Below are positions 1 to 6,063 of a stretch of DNA of 8,795 nucleotides, in pieces. The notes beneath the pieces were generated by a model. The model was not told the DNA's origin, ran no database searches, and saw nothing but the letters and a program-made list of their open reading frames with translations. Position 1 is the first letter of the stretch, and every line of letters begins with the position of its first letter. Made by a program: the position numbers and the translations under genes. Source of the stretch: Bacteriovoracaceae bacterium (GTDB lineage Bacteria > Bdellovibrionota > UBA1018); the NCBI GenBank assembly GCA_023250795.1, contig JAHFAB010000059.1:1-8795 (forward strand), given 5' to 3'.

Positions 1-87
1 GATATGAAATCTAAAAATATTGAAGAAGAATTTTTTTTTAATCAAGTGGGACTTCAGCCGGGTAAAGTTGGGGGTGAGCTGAAATAA
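1..87 (+). CDS. Possible 3' end of an unidentified plus-strand gene (partial)
   Basis: Frame 1 is open from the window edge for 28 codons and stops with TAA at 85-87. The encoded tail is charged and then turns Phe/Gly-rich (begins DMKSKNIEEEFFF, ends GKVGGELK). I do not recognise a family. If real, the gene converges on the ATPase gene that ends at 108, leaving about 20 bases between the stops. A weak 5-bp inverted repeat (76-80 with 88-92) straddles the stop but has no T-run, so it is not a convincing terminator. An open stretch this short can occur by chance; codon use looks ordinary and the only support is the uninterrupted frame. Confidence 0.3.
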   Translation, partial: DMKSKNIEEEFFFNQVGLQPGKVGGELK

Positions 88-107
88 AGCTCCTCAGGCT
101 CTAAAAT

Positions 108-1310
108 CTAAAAAAATACGCCCTCATAAAGCTGTTTCAAAAAAATCTGAACTGGCAACACTTCTACACCGTGGCGGGACAGTATTTCTTTTCCAAAGTA
201 AACTCCAATTTTGTTCTTAACACGGGTTTTTTTTTGACTTTCAAAATCAAGCAGAGCTGTTGCCCACTTCCAGTCCCATTTTTCAGAAGATTTTATTTCA
301 ATGCAAATAACTTCTCCTGATGCTGAGTTTGTTTTTTTTCGAGTTTCAATAATGCAATCTATTTCATAACTGCCAGATATTTTATAATAATAAATGGATC
401 TGTTCTTATTGAAATAATGATTATAGGCCCTGATTTCGTTTAACAAAAAGGTTTCAAAAGCAAAGCCTTTCCAAGATGAGTCCATAGGTTCTTCTAAAAG
501 CCCTGCACATGCTCGTGCAACACCCTGGTCAAAGAAATAAAACTTTGGATGTGAAACTTCTTTCACTTTCAATGATGGAGTATAGGATGGTAATCGATAG
601 CCAAGCAGAGTATCTTCAAGGATTTCAAAATAATGATCTACGGTAGTTCTTTTGATTTTAGTTTCTCTAGCAACATTTTCAATGTTTAAAATTTGACCAT
701 TAAAAATACCAGCTACGCGAAGAAAACGAATAAAAGGTTCAAGCTTCCTAATGAGAGCTTCTTCAATCAATTCTTGTCTCAAATAAGTTTCAACATAGGA
801 GGCTAAGGTTTCTTTTTTATATTTTGATTCTGTAACAACCAGAGGAAGAGCACCCCATTCCAAAATATCCTCGATAGAGCAATAGTTCACAAATTCTTTA
901 TAAACAAATGGGAAAAGAAAAGTTTGAAGAGCTCTGCCTGCAAGAAGATTTTCTCCTCCTCTTTTTAGTTTCCTTGCGCTTGATCCACTCAATGCAAAGT
1001 GTATTTTCTTTTCTTCGTAGAGTGAGTGAACTTCATTTAAAAGTGCTGGGACTCTTTGGATTTCGTCTAATATTACCCATGATCCTCTAGGTAGTGAAGC
1101 GACATGATCTCTGATTTGAGATGGGTCAGCGCTGAACTTTAAAAAATTTTGTGAGTTCAGTAAGTCCAGGTATAAAGCTCGGGGGAACTTGGATTTTAAA
1201 AGCGTGGATTTGCCAGTACCCCTTGGACCAAATAGAAAAAATGACTTACTTGGGGGATTAAGAATTCTTTCTATTTTCTGGGTTTCTGTGTGTAGATTGT
1301 TCATTGCCAT
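108..1310 (-). CDS. ATP-binding protein, AAA_14 ATPase with C-terminal DUF4143 (PD-(D/E)XK-like) domain
   Basis: A 400-residue protein, normal length for the family. The N-terminal P-loop ATPase has Walker A GPRGTGKST (28-36), Walker B WVILDE (78-83), a sensor-like LSGSS (107-111) and a conserved GRA arginine (R126). A winged-helix-like segment follows (about 195-250). The C-terminal DUF4143 region keeps a PD-(D/E)XK-type core: E286 in AFETFLLNEI, D318 in YEID and E338-x-K340 in IEIKSS. ATP binding is well supported. Nuclease activity is only suggested by the residues, because members of this widespread family have no firmly established role; toxin-antitoxin, defence and regulatory roles have all been proposed. 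The first ATG fits an AGGTGAT ribosome-binding site at 1313-1319; a second Met two codons later is an alternative. The gene follows the DUF234 ATPase gene by 126 bases that contain two dyads, so it may have its own promoter. No signal peptide or membrane segment is seen, so the protein is probably cytoplasmic. Confidence 0.85.
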   Translation of the reverse strand: MAMNNLHTETQKIERILNPPSKSFFLFGPRGTGKSTLLKSKFPRALYLDLLNSQNFLKFSADPSQIRDHVASLPRGSWVILDEIQRVPALLNEVHSLYEEKKIHFALSGSSARKLKRGGENLLAGRALQTFLFPFVYKEFVNYCSIEDILEWGALPLVVTESKYKKETLASYVETYLRQELIEEALIRKLEPFIRFLRVAGIFNGQILNIENVARETKIKRTTVDHYFEILEDTLLGYRLPSYTPSLKVKEVSHPKFYFFDQGVARACAGLLEEPMDSSWKGFAFETFLLNEIRAYNHYFNKNRSIYYYKISGSYEIDCIIETRKKTNSASGEVICIEIKSSEKWDWKWATALLDFESQKKTRVKNKIGVYFGKEILSRHGVEVLPVQIFLKQLYEGVFF

Positions 1311-1312
1311 TA

Positions 1313-1319
1313 ATCACCT
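1313..1319 (-). promoter_or_regulatory. Ribosome-binding site of the AAA_14/DUF4143 gene
   Basis: On the minus strand this reads AGGTGAT, a seven-base match to the 3' part of the classical Shine-Dalgarno sequence, two bases before the ATG at 1310. In that register the first ATG is favoured over the second Met codon at 1304. Confidence 0.6.
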
Positions 1320-1320
1320 G

Positions 1321-1349
1321 AATCTATATTAACATTAATAATGTAGATT
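1321..1349. repeat. A+T-rich dyad just upstream of the AAA_14/DUF4143 gene
   Basis: AATCTATATT (1321-1330) and AATGTAGATT (1340-1349) are inverted repeats matching at 9 of 10 positions, separated by 9 bases. The inner edge of the dyad nearly touches the ribosome-binding site of the gene starting at 1310. It could be an operator or a leader hairpin for that gene. In minus-strand RNA the single mismatch is C-A, and the stem is A+T-rich and so weak; a protein-binding dyad seems the likelier reading. Chance similarity in A+T-rich DNA cannot be excluded. Confidence 0.4.
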
Positions 1350-1354
1350 AAGAA

Positions 1355-1385
1355 GCATAAAATACAATAGACTGTGATTTTATGC
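1355..1385. repeat. Inverted repeat (hairpin) between the two ATPase genes
   Basis: GCATAAAAT (1355-1363) and ATTTTATGC (1377-1385) are perfect 9-bp inverted repeats. ACA (1364-1366) and TGT (1373-1375) add three more pairs after a one-base bulge, leaving a 6-base loop. It lies 52 bases downstream of the DUF234 ATPase gene and 45 bases upstream of the AAA_14/DUF4143 gene. No T-run follows on either strand, so it does not look like a standard intrinsic terminator. It may be an operator, an RNA processing site or a weak terminator. Confidence 0.5.
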
Positions 1386-1436
1386 CTAAAGCTAAATTCA
1401 TGTATTTACTACCCTATACTGGCTTCCAAGCAAAAA

Positions 1437-2900
1437 TTAAGTCAAATCAAAAAAATTGATAACACGCTGAAATAGATCGGACTGGGTCACCGCCTCCGTC
1501 ACTCTGGCATTGGTAATCAAATAGTGTTCAATGCGTTTTCCCGGAAATTGATTTGTCAAAAACCCCCTCTGCTGACTTATTTGATCCCTAAGAGACTGAG
1601 TTAACTGAATGGGATTCTCCGAGTATTTGATTTCACAAATAGTGAGAGTTTTATCAGTTCTTAAATAAACCAAGTCGATCTGTGGGCTTTTTTCTGCACG
1701 TAAAAAATAGGACCCAAAGCTCTTGACAACTAGACCAAAACCAATGCGTTCAGCAATTTCAAGGGCATGTTTCTGGATGATTCTTTCAAACGCCTTTCCC
1801 TTCCAGGAGTAATAGAGTTTTTGCGAAATAATAATATCATAAATATCTTTCTGATTTTTATTCTCACGAATCAATTGTGTATTCGGATCCATGAAGATGT
1901 AATAAAATCGCATGAACTCATCACTCAACCTAAACCTAAAGAGATTTGTTTTGCCAAAACGATCCATCGGCGTAAACCGATCAATCATGTCAGAATACTC
2001 AAGATTCTGGATTAGATGCTTTAAACTGCTTCCCTTGGCACTTTTTGTTTTTTTTGCAAGCTCTTCGTAGCTCAGGGAGTCATGCCGTGTCAGAGACTGG
2101 ATTATTTTTTGATATTTGTCCGATTCACGCATAAAAGAAGATTTGAGAAGGTGTGGCACCTCCTCACTAAACAAGCTGTTGGGTGTAAAACAAAGACGAT
2201 TGATCGTTTTGCGTACCGAATCGCTTTTGGTAATTTGTTCCAGATACTTTGGGATACCTCCAAAGGTCATGTAGAATTCCAAGGCTTCTTCCGCTGACCT
2301 GGAGGACCCGAAAAAATGTTTAGCTTCAAAAAAAGTCAGTGGTGACAAATGAATAGTCAGACTTGAACGACCATAAAATTGGGTCGAATGGACAAAATGT
2401 CTCTCTAAAAATCCCACAGAGGAGCCGCAAACAAACAGCAGGAGATTTTTTCGCTGAGACCATTTGAGTTCCCAAAATTTGAATAAGGTTCGAACGAGTT
2501 CTAATCGTTGACCTGCCATCCACGGGAATTCGTCAAAAATAAGACAACAGGGAAGATCGTTTGAGGGCAGACTCTTATCGAGGTGAGAGAAAACCTCCTC
2601 CCAGGATGGATCTCCCTGTCTGTTTAATGCTTTATTGCCAGATATTTCTGCAAGTGTTGCCAAAAAATGGGCAATTTGAATTTGTCGATGATTCTGGGAG
2701 TTGTCTGCCTCTACTTGAGAGGTCTCAACACCCGTGAAAAAGAAGGTGTTTCTTTTATCTTTGATAAACTCATGGATCAGACGACTCTTTCCCACCCGCC
2801 TACGGCCATAAAGAACCACGAGATCTGCTTTATTGTCATGGAAGCGGGATTCCAACTCCATCAGAATGCTGCGACGACCTATAAAACCGGACTTCACCAT
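1437..2900 (-). CDS. DEXX-box ATPase with C-terminal DUF234 (PD-(D/E)XK-like) domain
   Basis: A 487-residue protein of the 'archaeal ATPase'/DUF234 type. It opens with the typical FIGRRSIL segment (6-13). Walker A is GRRRVGKS (32-39), Walker B is LIFDE (120-124), the sensor-like CGSS is at 158-161 and a conserved FYGR arginine is R178. Residues about 260-325 look like a winged helix. The C-terminal part keeps a PD-(D/E)XK-like core: E372 in KAFERII, D409 in QIDLVY and E423-x-K425 in CEIKYS. P-loop ATPase function is secure; nuclease activity is inferred from residues only, and no substrate is known to me. The start codon has no clear Shine-Dalgarno sequence, and a perfect 16-bp hairpin ends 15 bases upstream, so translation may be coupled to the CPBP gene or controlled by structure. 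It shares its domain plan, though little sequence, with the next gene downstream, which is notable. No signal peptide or membrane segment is seen. Confidence 0.85.
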   Translation of the reverse strand: MVKSGFIGRRSILMELESRFHDNKADLVVLYGRRRVGKSRLIHEFIKDKRNTFFFTGVETSQVEADNSQNHRQIQIAHFLATLAEISGNKALNRQGDPSWEEVFSHLDKSLPSNDLPCCLIFDEFPWMAGQRLELVRTLFKFWELKWSQRKNLLLFVCGSSVGFLERHFVHSTQFYGRSSLTIHLSPLTFFEAKHFFGSSRSAEEALEFYMTFGGIPKYLEQITKSDSVRKTINRLCFTPNSLFSEEVPHLLKSSFMRESDKYQKIIQSLTRHDSLSYEELAKKTKSAKGSSLKHLIQNLEYSDMIDRFTPMDRFGKTNLFRFRLSDEFMRFYYIFMDPNTQLIRENKNQKDIYDIIISQKLYYSWKGKAFERIIQKHALEIAERIGFGLVVKSFGSYFLRAEKSPQIDLVYLRTDKTLTICEIKYSENPIQLTQSLRDQISQQRGFLTNQFPGKRIEHYLITNARVTEAVTQSDLFQRVINFFDLT

Positions 2901-2915
2901 AAATAAGAGACTGAC

Positions 2916-2966
2916 ATTAAACTAGCCATAAATCAAAAAAAAAAGAAGAGTTATGGCTAGTTTAAT
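2916..2966. repeat. Perfect 16-bp inverted repeat overlapping the CPBP stop codon
   Basis: ATTAAACTAGCCATAA (2916-2931) and TTATGGCTAGTTTAAT (2951-2966) are exact reverse complements around a 19-base loop that contains a run of ten A (T on the minus strand). The TAA stop of the CPBP gene (2962-2964) lies inside one arm; the other arm ends 15 bases before the ATG of the DUF234 ATPase gene. On the minus strand, where both genes are transcribed, no T-run follows the stem, so it is not a classical terminator in that direction. On the plus strand five T follow (2967-2971), so it could stop antisense transcription. Other readings are a translational control hairpin for the ATPase gene or a small mobile repeat. 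Confidence 0.75.
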
Positions 2967-3852
2967 TTTTTATCAGCCCTAAATAGCTAAAGAAAAAGAA
3001 ATGGGTCGAGTTGACAGCCATATGAGTTAAAATAGAGGCCTCTATTTTCTTAGTTTGTTGGTAGGCGTAGCCATAAAAAATACCGGCTATGGATGCAAGC
3101 AGAACAAAGCTCGAACCTGCTTTATAATGACTGAGACCAAATAGAAATGAGGTTAAAACTAAGGGTATCCAGTGTTGATGGCTTTTCTTGTAAAAATAAT
3201 TCGTAAGGCCATGCTGGATATAGCCTCTAAAAAATGCCTCCTCTGATACGCATGTAAAGAAAATATTTGAAATCATCCAGATCCAAGTTTCTGATGGAAA
3301 TTTTGGGTCAAAGCGGCCGTAATGCAATGCAAAGGCCGTTCCCATGAGAAGAACTGCACAGGGAGCAAAACAAAACAGTGAAGTTCTAATGACGGATTTC
3401 CATTCATGTCTGGTTTTTATTCTCTGTAAAAAAAATAAAATATATAAAAAACCAAAGAGGGGCTTATCAAAATTAAGATACATTGTGTAGGGGAGTGAGT
3501 CACTTGAGAATTTTATGGAGTCGATTATTTTTAAATTAAAAAAACCAGGAAACCGGTGAAAGGAGAGTCCGAGCGTTAAGAAAATAAGAAAAGCATGTGC
3601 CAGTATTTTTAGAAGTAGCCGCATTCGAGAGGTCAATTGAACGCCGTAGAGTGCGCCGGCTAGCATGATGAGAAAAGTAAATCCAACTAGATCAATTCGA
3701 GAAGTGAAAAGAGCAGAGCAGATAGTTAAGGCAAAAAAACAGTGAGGTATCTTTCGTATTGTTTTTAGGGTGTTGTTTTTAGGCTGCAACCAAAGAAGAA
3801 AGGTTGAAAATGCGAGCAGGAGGTAAGGGAGCTGGGGTAATGCACTTGGCAT
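2962..3852 (-). CDS. CPBP-family (CAAX protease/Abi) intramembrane metalloprotease
   Basis: A 296-residue, very hydrophobic protein with roughly eight predicted membrane segments (for example about 8-23, 54-72, 78-98, 157-178, 246-265 and 271-292). The C-terminal half holds the three hallmark CPBP motifs: EEAFFR (E204, E205, R209), FGLSH (F238 to H242) and HMAVN (H277 to N281). Known CPBP members are glutamate-type intramembrane proteases related to CAAX-prenyl endopeptidase Rce1; bacterial members take part in bacteriocin self-immunity, peptide maturation or as yet undefined membrane proteolysis. All catalytic residues are present, so it is probably active, but the substrate cannot be read from the sequence and no small peptide precursor is visible nearby. 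The ATG at 3852 has only a poor ribosome-binding site (AAGTAAAAA), so the exact start is less certain. It is divergent from the HNH gene and 61 bases upstream of the DUF234 ATPase gene. Confidence 0.85.
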   Translation of the reverse strand: MPSALPQLPYLLLAFSTFLLWLQPKNNTLKTIRKIPHCFFALTICSALFTSRIDLVGFTFLIMLAGALYGVQLTSRMRLLLKILAHAFLIFLTLGLSFHRFPGFFNLKIIDSIKFSSDSLPYTMYLNFDKPLFGFLYILFFLQRIKTRHEWKSVIRTSLFCFAPCAVLLMGTAFALHYGRFDPKFPSETWIWMISNIFFTCVSEEAFFRGYIQHGLTNYFYKKSHQHWIPLVLTSFLFGLSHYKAGSSFVLLASIAGIFYGYAYQQTKKIEASILTHMAVNSTHFFFFSYLGLIKN

Positions 3853-3911
3853 TTTTTACTTGTGATTGTTTTTTAGCGCTATGTCAATGGGAATGTATAG
3901 TGTATATAAAA

Positions 3912-3936
3912 ATTTATTTTATTTTATTTTATTTTT
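3912..3936. repeat. ATTTT pentanucleotide tandem repeat
   Basis: Four uninterrupted ATTTT units run from 3916 to 3935, preceded by a partial unit (3912-3915) and followed by one more T and then eight A. Such repeats can change length by slippage. It sits between divergent promoters, so length change could alter promoter geometry, but the sequence alone cannot show that. The A/T-tract phasing could also bend the DNA. Confidence 0.7.
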
Positions 3937-4022
3937 AAAAAAAATAGCATTTTTATAGATATTTTTCTTTATTTTATGAGTTAATTATTGTACTCAGTTC
4001 TCAAACAAATAACCATCTTAAG

Positions 4023-4028
4023 AAAGGA
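4023..4028 (+). promoter_or_regulatory. Ribosome-binding site of the HNH gene
   Basis: AAAGGA lies eight bases before the ATG at 4037, separated from it by a base A and a T-run. This supports 4037 as the start over the open frame that begins at 3988 in another reading frame. Confidence 0.7.
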
Positions 4029-4036
4029 ATTTTTTT

Positions 4037-5110
4037 ATGCTAAATATCTCACTCAAACACTACACAAACGAAGCTCTTATTTCAGAGTTGCACATCCTTG
4101 TTTTCCAAGAGCGAACATTGAGTCTGAGAGTCATTGCTTTCTTGAGGGAGGTTCAGTGCAGGAGTCTTCATATTGAGATGGGGTACGTCTCTCTTTTTAC
4201 GTTTTGTGTAGAGGAACTGAAGTATTCGGAAGGAGCTGCTTATTATCGTATCAATACAATGCAAATTGTGGAAGAAATGCCTGAAATCAAGCAGGCCATA
4301 GAAACTGGCGAATTGAGTATGACTACGTTGAGTATGGTTCAAAGTGCGTGCAAGGCTAAAAAGAAGAAGACCAAAATAAAAGTTGAACTAAAAGACAAGA
4401 GAGAATTGCTCGAAGCGGTAAAAGGTAAATCAAAAAAACAGACCGAAGCGATCCTCCATGACCACTTTCCTGAGTTGCGTTCGTCTGCAAAACCTGAGTC
4501 TGAGAAAAAATTATCTGATGATTTGATCGGTATTTTTTTCAACGCTGATCCAGAGTTGATGAAAAAATTTAAGGAGATAAAAGATCTGACAGCGCATCAG
4601 AATCCAAGCCCAAGCTACCAGGAACTCTTTCATATGATGTCTGATTTTATGTTGGAGAGGATTGATCCTGTGAGAAAAGCTAAGAGAAAAGCGGAGAGGC
4701 AGGTAAAGTTGAAGGTCCACGGAAAAGATCAGCAGCGGGAGTCAGAAGAGAGCAAAGATAAAATCCAACGCAAAGGAGAAAGCCAACTTCAGCCATGTGA
4801 AGTTGAAAGCACAGTTGAAAGTACTGTCGAAATTCCACCTCCAACCCCCAGCCATCATTGTTCTGCAAAAACAGAACAAGTGATTTGGACTCGGGCACAA
4901 AGCCATTGTGAACACGTGGATAATAAAACAGGGCATCGGTGTAGCGAGACGAGAAGGCTTCAGCTGGATCATATGATCCAGTACGCTGTGAGTTACGACA
5001 GTTCAGAACATAATATGCAGCTACTCTGTACTCAGCATAATCTTTATAGAGCGAAGCAGTGGTTTGGAACTCCGTTTATGGAGCAGAGGATGGGGAGGGG
5101 ATCTGGGTAA
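4037..5110 (+). CDS. HNH endonuclease-domain protein (Bdellovibrio/myxobacterial multi-copy type)
   Basis: A 357-residue protein in three parts. Residues about 10-145 form an all-helical N-terminal domain with the family signatures IEMGYVSLF (46-54), SEGAAYYRI (64-72) and GKSKKQTEA (130-138). Residues about 150-275 form a charged, low-complexity linker with a VEST repeat. Residues about 280-344 form the HNH domain: C291 and C302, LDH (D311, H312), N326, then C331, H334 and N335. The Cys/His set suggests a structural zinc, and D311/H312/N326/H334 provide the HNH active-site residues. From memory of relatives, the usual Arg-Asp before the first Cys is Arg-Ala here (TRAQSHC), and the usual Pro after LDH and Gly-Gly turn are replaced, so activity may be reduced or altered. 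The biological role of the family is not established to my knowledge; it is often present in several copies per genome. The gene stands alone on the plus strand and ends 26 bases from the convergent ilvE stop. AAAGGA supports the start. Confidence 0.85.
   Translation: MLNISLKHYTNEALISELHILVFQERTLSLRVIAFLREVQCRSLHIEMGYVSLFTFCVEELKYSEGAAYYRINTMQIVEEMPEIKQAIETGELSMTTLSMVQSACKAKKKKTKIKVELKDKRELLEAVKGKSKKQTEAILHDHFPELRSSAKPESEKKLSDDLIGIFFNADPELMKKFKEIKDLTAHQNPSPSYQELFHMMSDFMLERIDPVRKAKRKAERQVKLKVHGKDQQRESEESKDKIQRKGESQLQPCEVESTVESTVEIPPPTPSHHCSAKTEQVIWTRAQSHCEHVDNKTGHRCSETRRLQLDHMIQYAVSYDSSEHNMQLLCTQHNLYRAKQWFGTPFMEQRMGRGSG
4802..4831 (+). repeat. In-frame VEST tandem repeat in the HNH linker
   Basis: The codons for V256-E257-S258-T259 are repeated at 260-263 and followed by V264-E265, with synonymous differences between copies. 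The repeat lies in the disordered-looking linker between the N-terminal and HNH domains. It is probably a spacer-length variation with no separate function. Confidence 0.6.
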
Positions 5111-5136
5111 CGACAGCATTAGCGTGGGATTGCTAG

Positions 5137-6063
5137 CTATCGAATCGCAGTCAGCCACTCCCGCATGTAATCCAAGTTCAGTTCCCCTCGGACAATGGAC
5201 TGATATTCGTTCTTCAGGCGAAGTGAAATGGGTCCTGGTTTTCCAAGTCCAATGGGCTTGAGGTCAATTTCCCTAACAGGTGTGATTTCAGCGGCCGTCC
5301 CAGTGAGAAAAACTTCGTCCGCACACCAGAGTTCATCGCGGGTAAAGCGAGTTTCCACAACACGATGCCCTTGCTTGCCCAAATGTTCCATCACGGTCTG
5401 GCGAGTGATTCCGTTTAGGATGGAGGTGAGCGAAGTGGTTTTGATCACTCCATCTTTGACCATGAAAAGATTTTCTCCACTGCCTTCAGTCAGGTAGCCT
5501 TCGGCATCGAGCAAGAGTGCCTCGTCAAAACCTAGGCTAATGGCCTCTCTTTTGGCTAAAACTCCATTGACGTATTGACCTGTGATTTTTCCTTTTGTCA
5601 TAGAAGCGTTGACATGTGGGCGGATAAAACTAGAAATTTTTAGACGAGTGCCTTCTTGCGCTTCTTTTTCTCCGAGGTAGCTGCCCCATTCCCAATTTAA
5701 AATGGCGATATCGACAGGAGGATTTTTTCCTGGATGAACCCCGAGAGGGCCGTCGGCTGTAAAAACAATGGGACGAATATAGCACTCCTCAAAATGATTG
5801 GCTTTGCATGTCTCTAAAGACGCCGAAACCAGATCATCTAAGGAATAAGGAATTTTCAGATCTAAAATTTTACAACTCTCAAAGAGTCGGCTCATGTGTT
5901 CACGCAGTCTAAAAACTGCACCGCCTCCTTTTTTCTGTTTATAAGCGCGAATTCCTTCGAATGCGCCCACGCCGTAATGCAGGCCGTGTGTGAATAAGCT
6001 GATTTTTGCATTTTCTACCGGGCAGATTTTACCATTGTACCAAACCTGATTTCCTCTAGCCAT
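5137..6063 (-). CDS. ilvE: Branched-chain amino acid aminotransferase
   Basis: A 308-residue PLP-dependent fold-type IV aminotransferase, the usual length for IlvE. It makes the reversible last step of valine, leucine and isoleucine synthesis (2-oxo acid plus glutamate to amino acid plus 2-oxoglutarate) in the cytoplasm. Visible family segments are HYGVGAFEGIRAY (29-41), the PLP-binding lysine K159 in TKGKITGQY (matching in position the E. coli lysine, also usually numbered 159), EGSGENLF with E193, GITRQTV (218-224) and TGTAAEITPV (254-263), which helps bind the cofactor phosphate. D-amino acid transaminase and aminodeoxychorismate lyase share the fold, but the EGIRAY segment and the length favour IlvE. 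It is the last gene of the mutL-miaA-ppsR cluster; its start overlaps the end of ppsR by 8 bases and it has a strong AAGGAG ribosome-binding site. No terminator is obvious after the stop. Confidence 0.95.
   Translation of the reverse strand: MARGNQVWYNGKICPVENAKISLFTHGLHYGVGAFEGIRAYKQKKGGGAVFRLREHMSRLFESCKILDLKIPYSLDDLVSASLETCKANHFEECYIRPIVFTADGPLGVHPGKNPPVDIAILNWEWGSYLGEKEAQEGTRLKISSFIRPHVNASMTKGKITGQYVNGVLAKREAISLGFDEALLLDAEGYLTEGSGENLFMVKDGVIKTTSLTSILNGITRQTVMEHLGKQGHRVVETRFTRDELWCADEVFLTGTAAEITPVREIDLKPIGLGKPGPISLRLKNEYQSIVRGELNLDYMREWLTAIR

Larger units (their letters stand above)
3853..4036. other. Divergent A+T-rich intergenic region
   Basis: These 184 bases separate the divergent CPBP and HNH genes and must hold both their promoters. 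The region is extremely A+T-rich, with long A and T runs. I see no pair of -10 and -35 boxes good enough to name. A perfect TTGACA on the minus strand (3882-3887) has no -10 box at the right distance. TATA-like motifs occur on the minus strand near 3894-3906 and on the plus strand near 3954-3959. Confidence 0.5.

Noticed and set aside
76..92. GAGCT/AGCTC hairpin as terminator at the left edge
   Set aside because: Five pairs only and no adjacent T-run.
1355..1385. Intrinsic terminator after the DUF234 ATPase gene
   Set aside because: The stem is good but A+T-rich and no T-run follows on the minus strand; kept as an inverted repeat of unknown role.
3882..3887. Perfect TTGACA on the minus strand upstream of the CPBP gene
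   Set aside because: At 16-18 bases downstream there is no -10-like hexamer (CACAAG or similar), and the distance to the ATG leaves little room; probably chance.
3988..4176. Plus-strand open frame overlapping the start of the HNH gene
   Set aside because: Out of frame with the HNH gene, no ribosome-binding site and no recognisable product; the HNH frame has AAAGGA and family motifs from residue 15 onward.
4082..4972. Several minus-strand open frames within the HNH gene
   Set aside because: They are antisense to a well-supported coding frame, have low-complexity Phe/Leu-rich translations and show no family motif.
5108..5140. Possible bidirectional terminator between the convergent HNH and ilvE genes
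   Set aside because: Only 4-bp stems (for example TAGC/GCTA) with no T-run on either strand; not enough to call a terminator.
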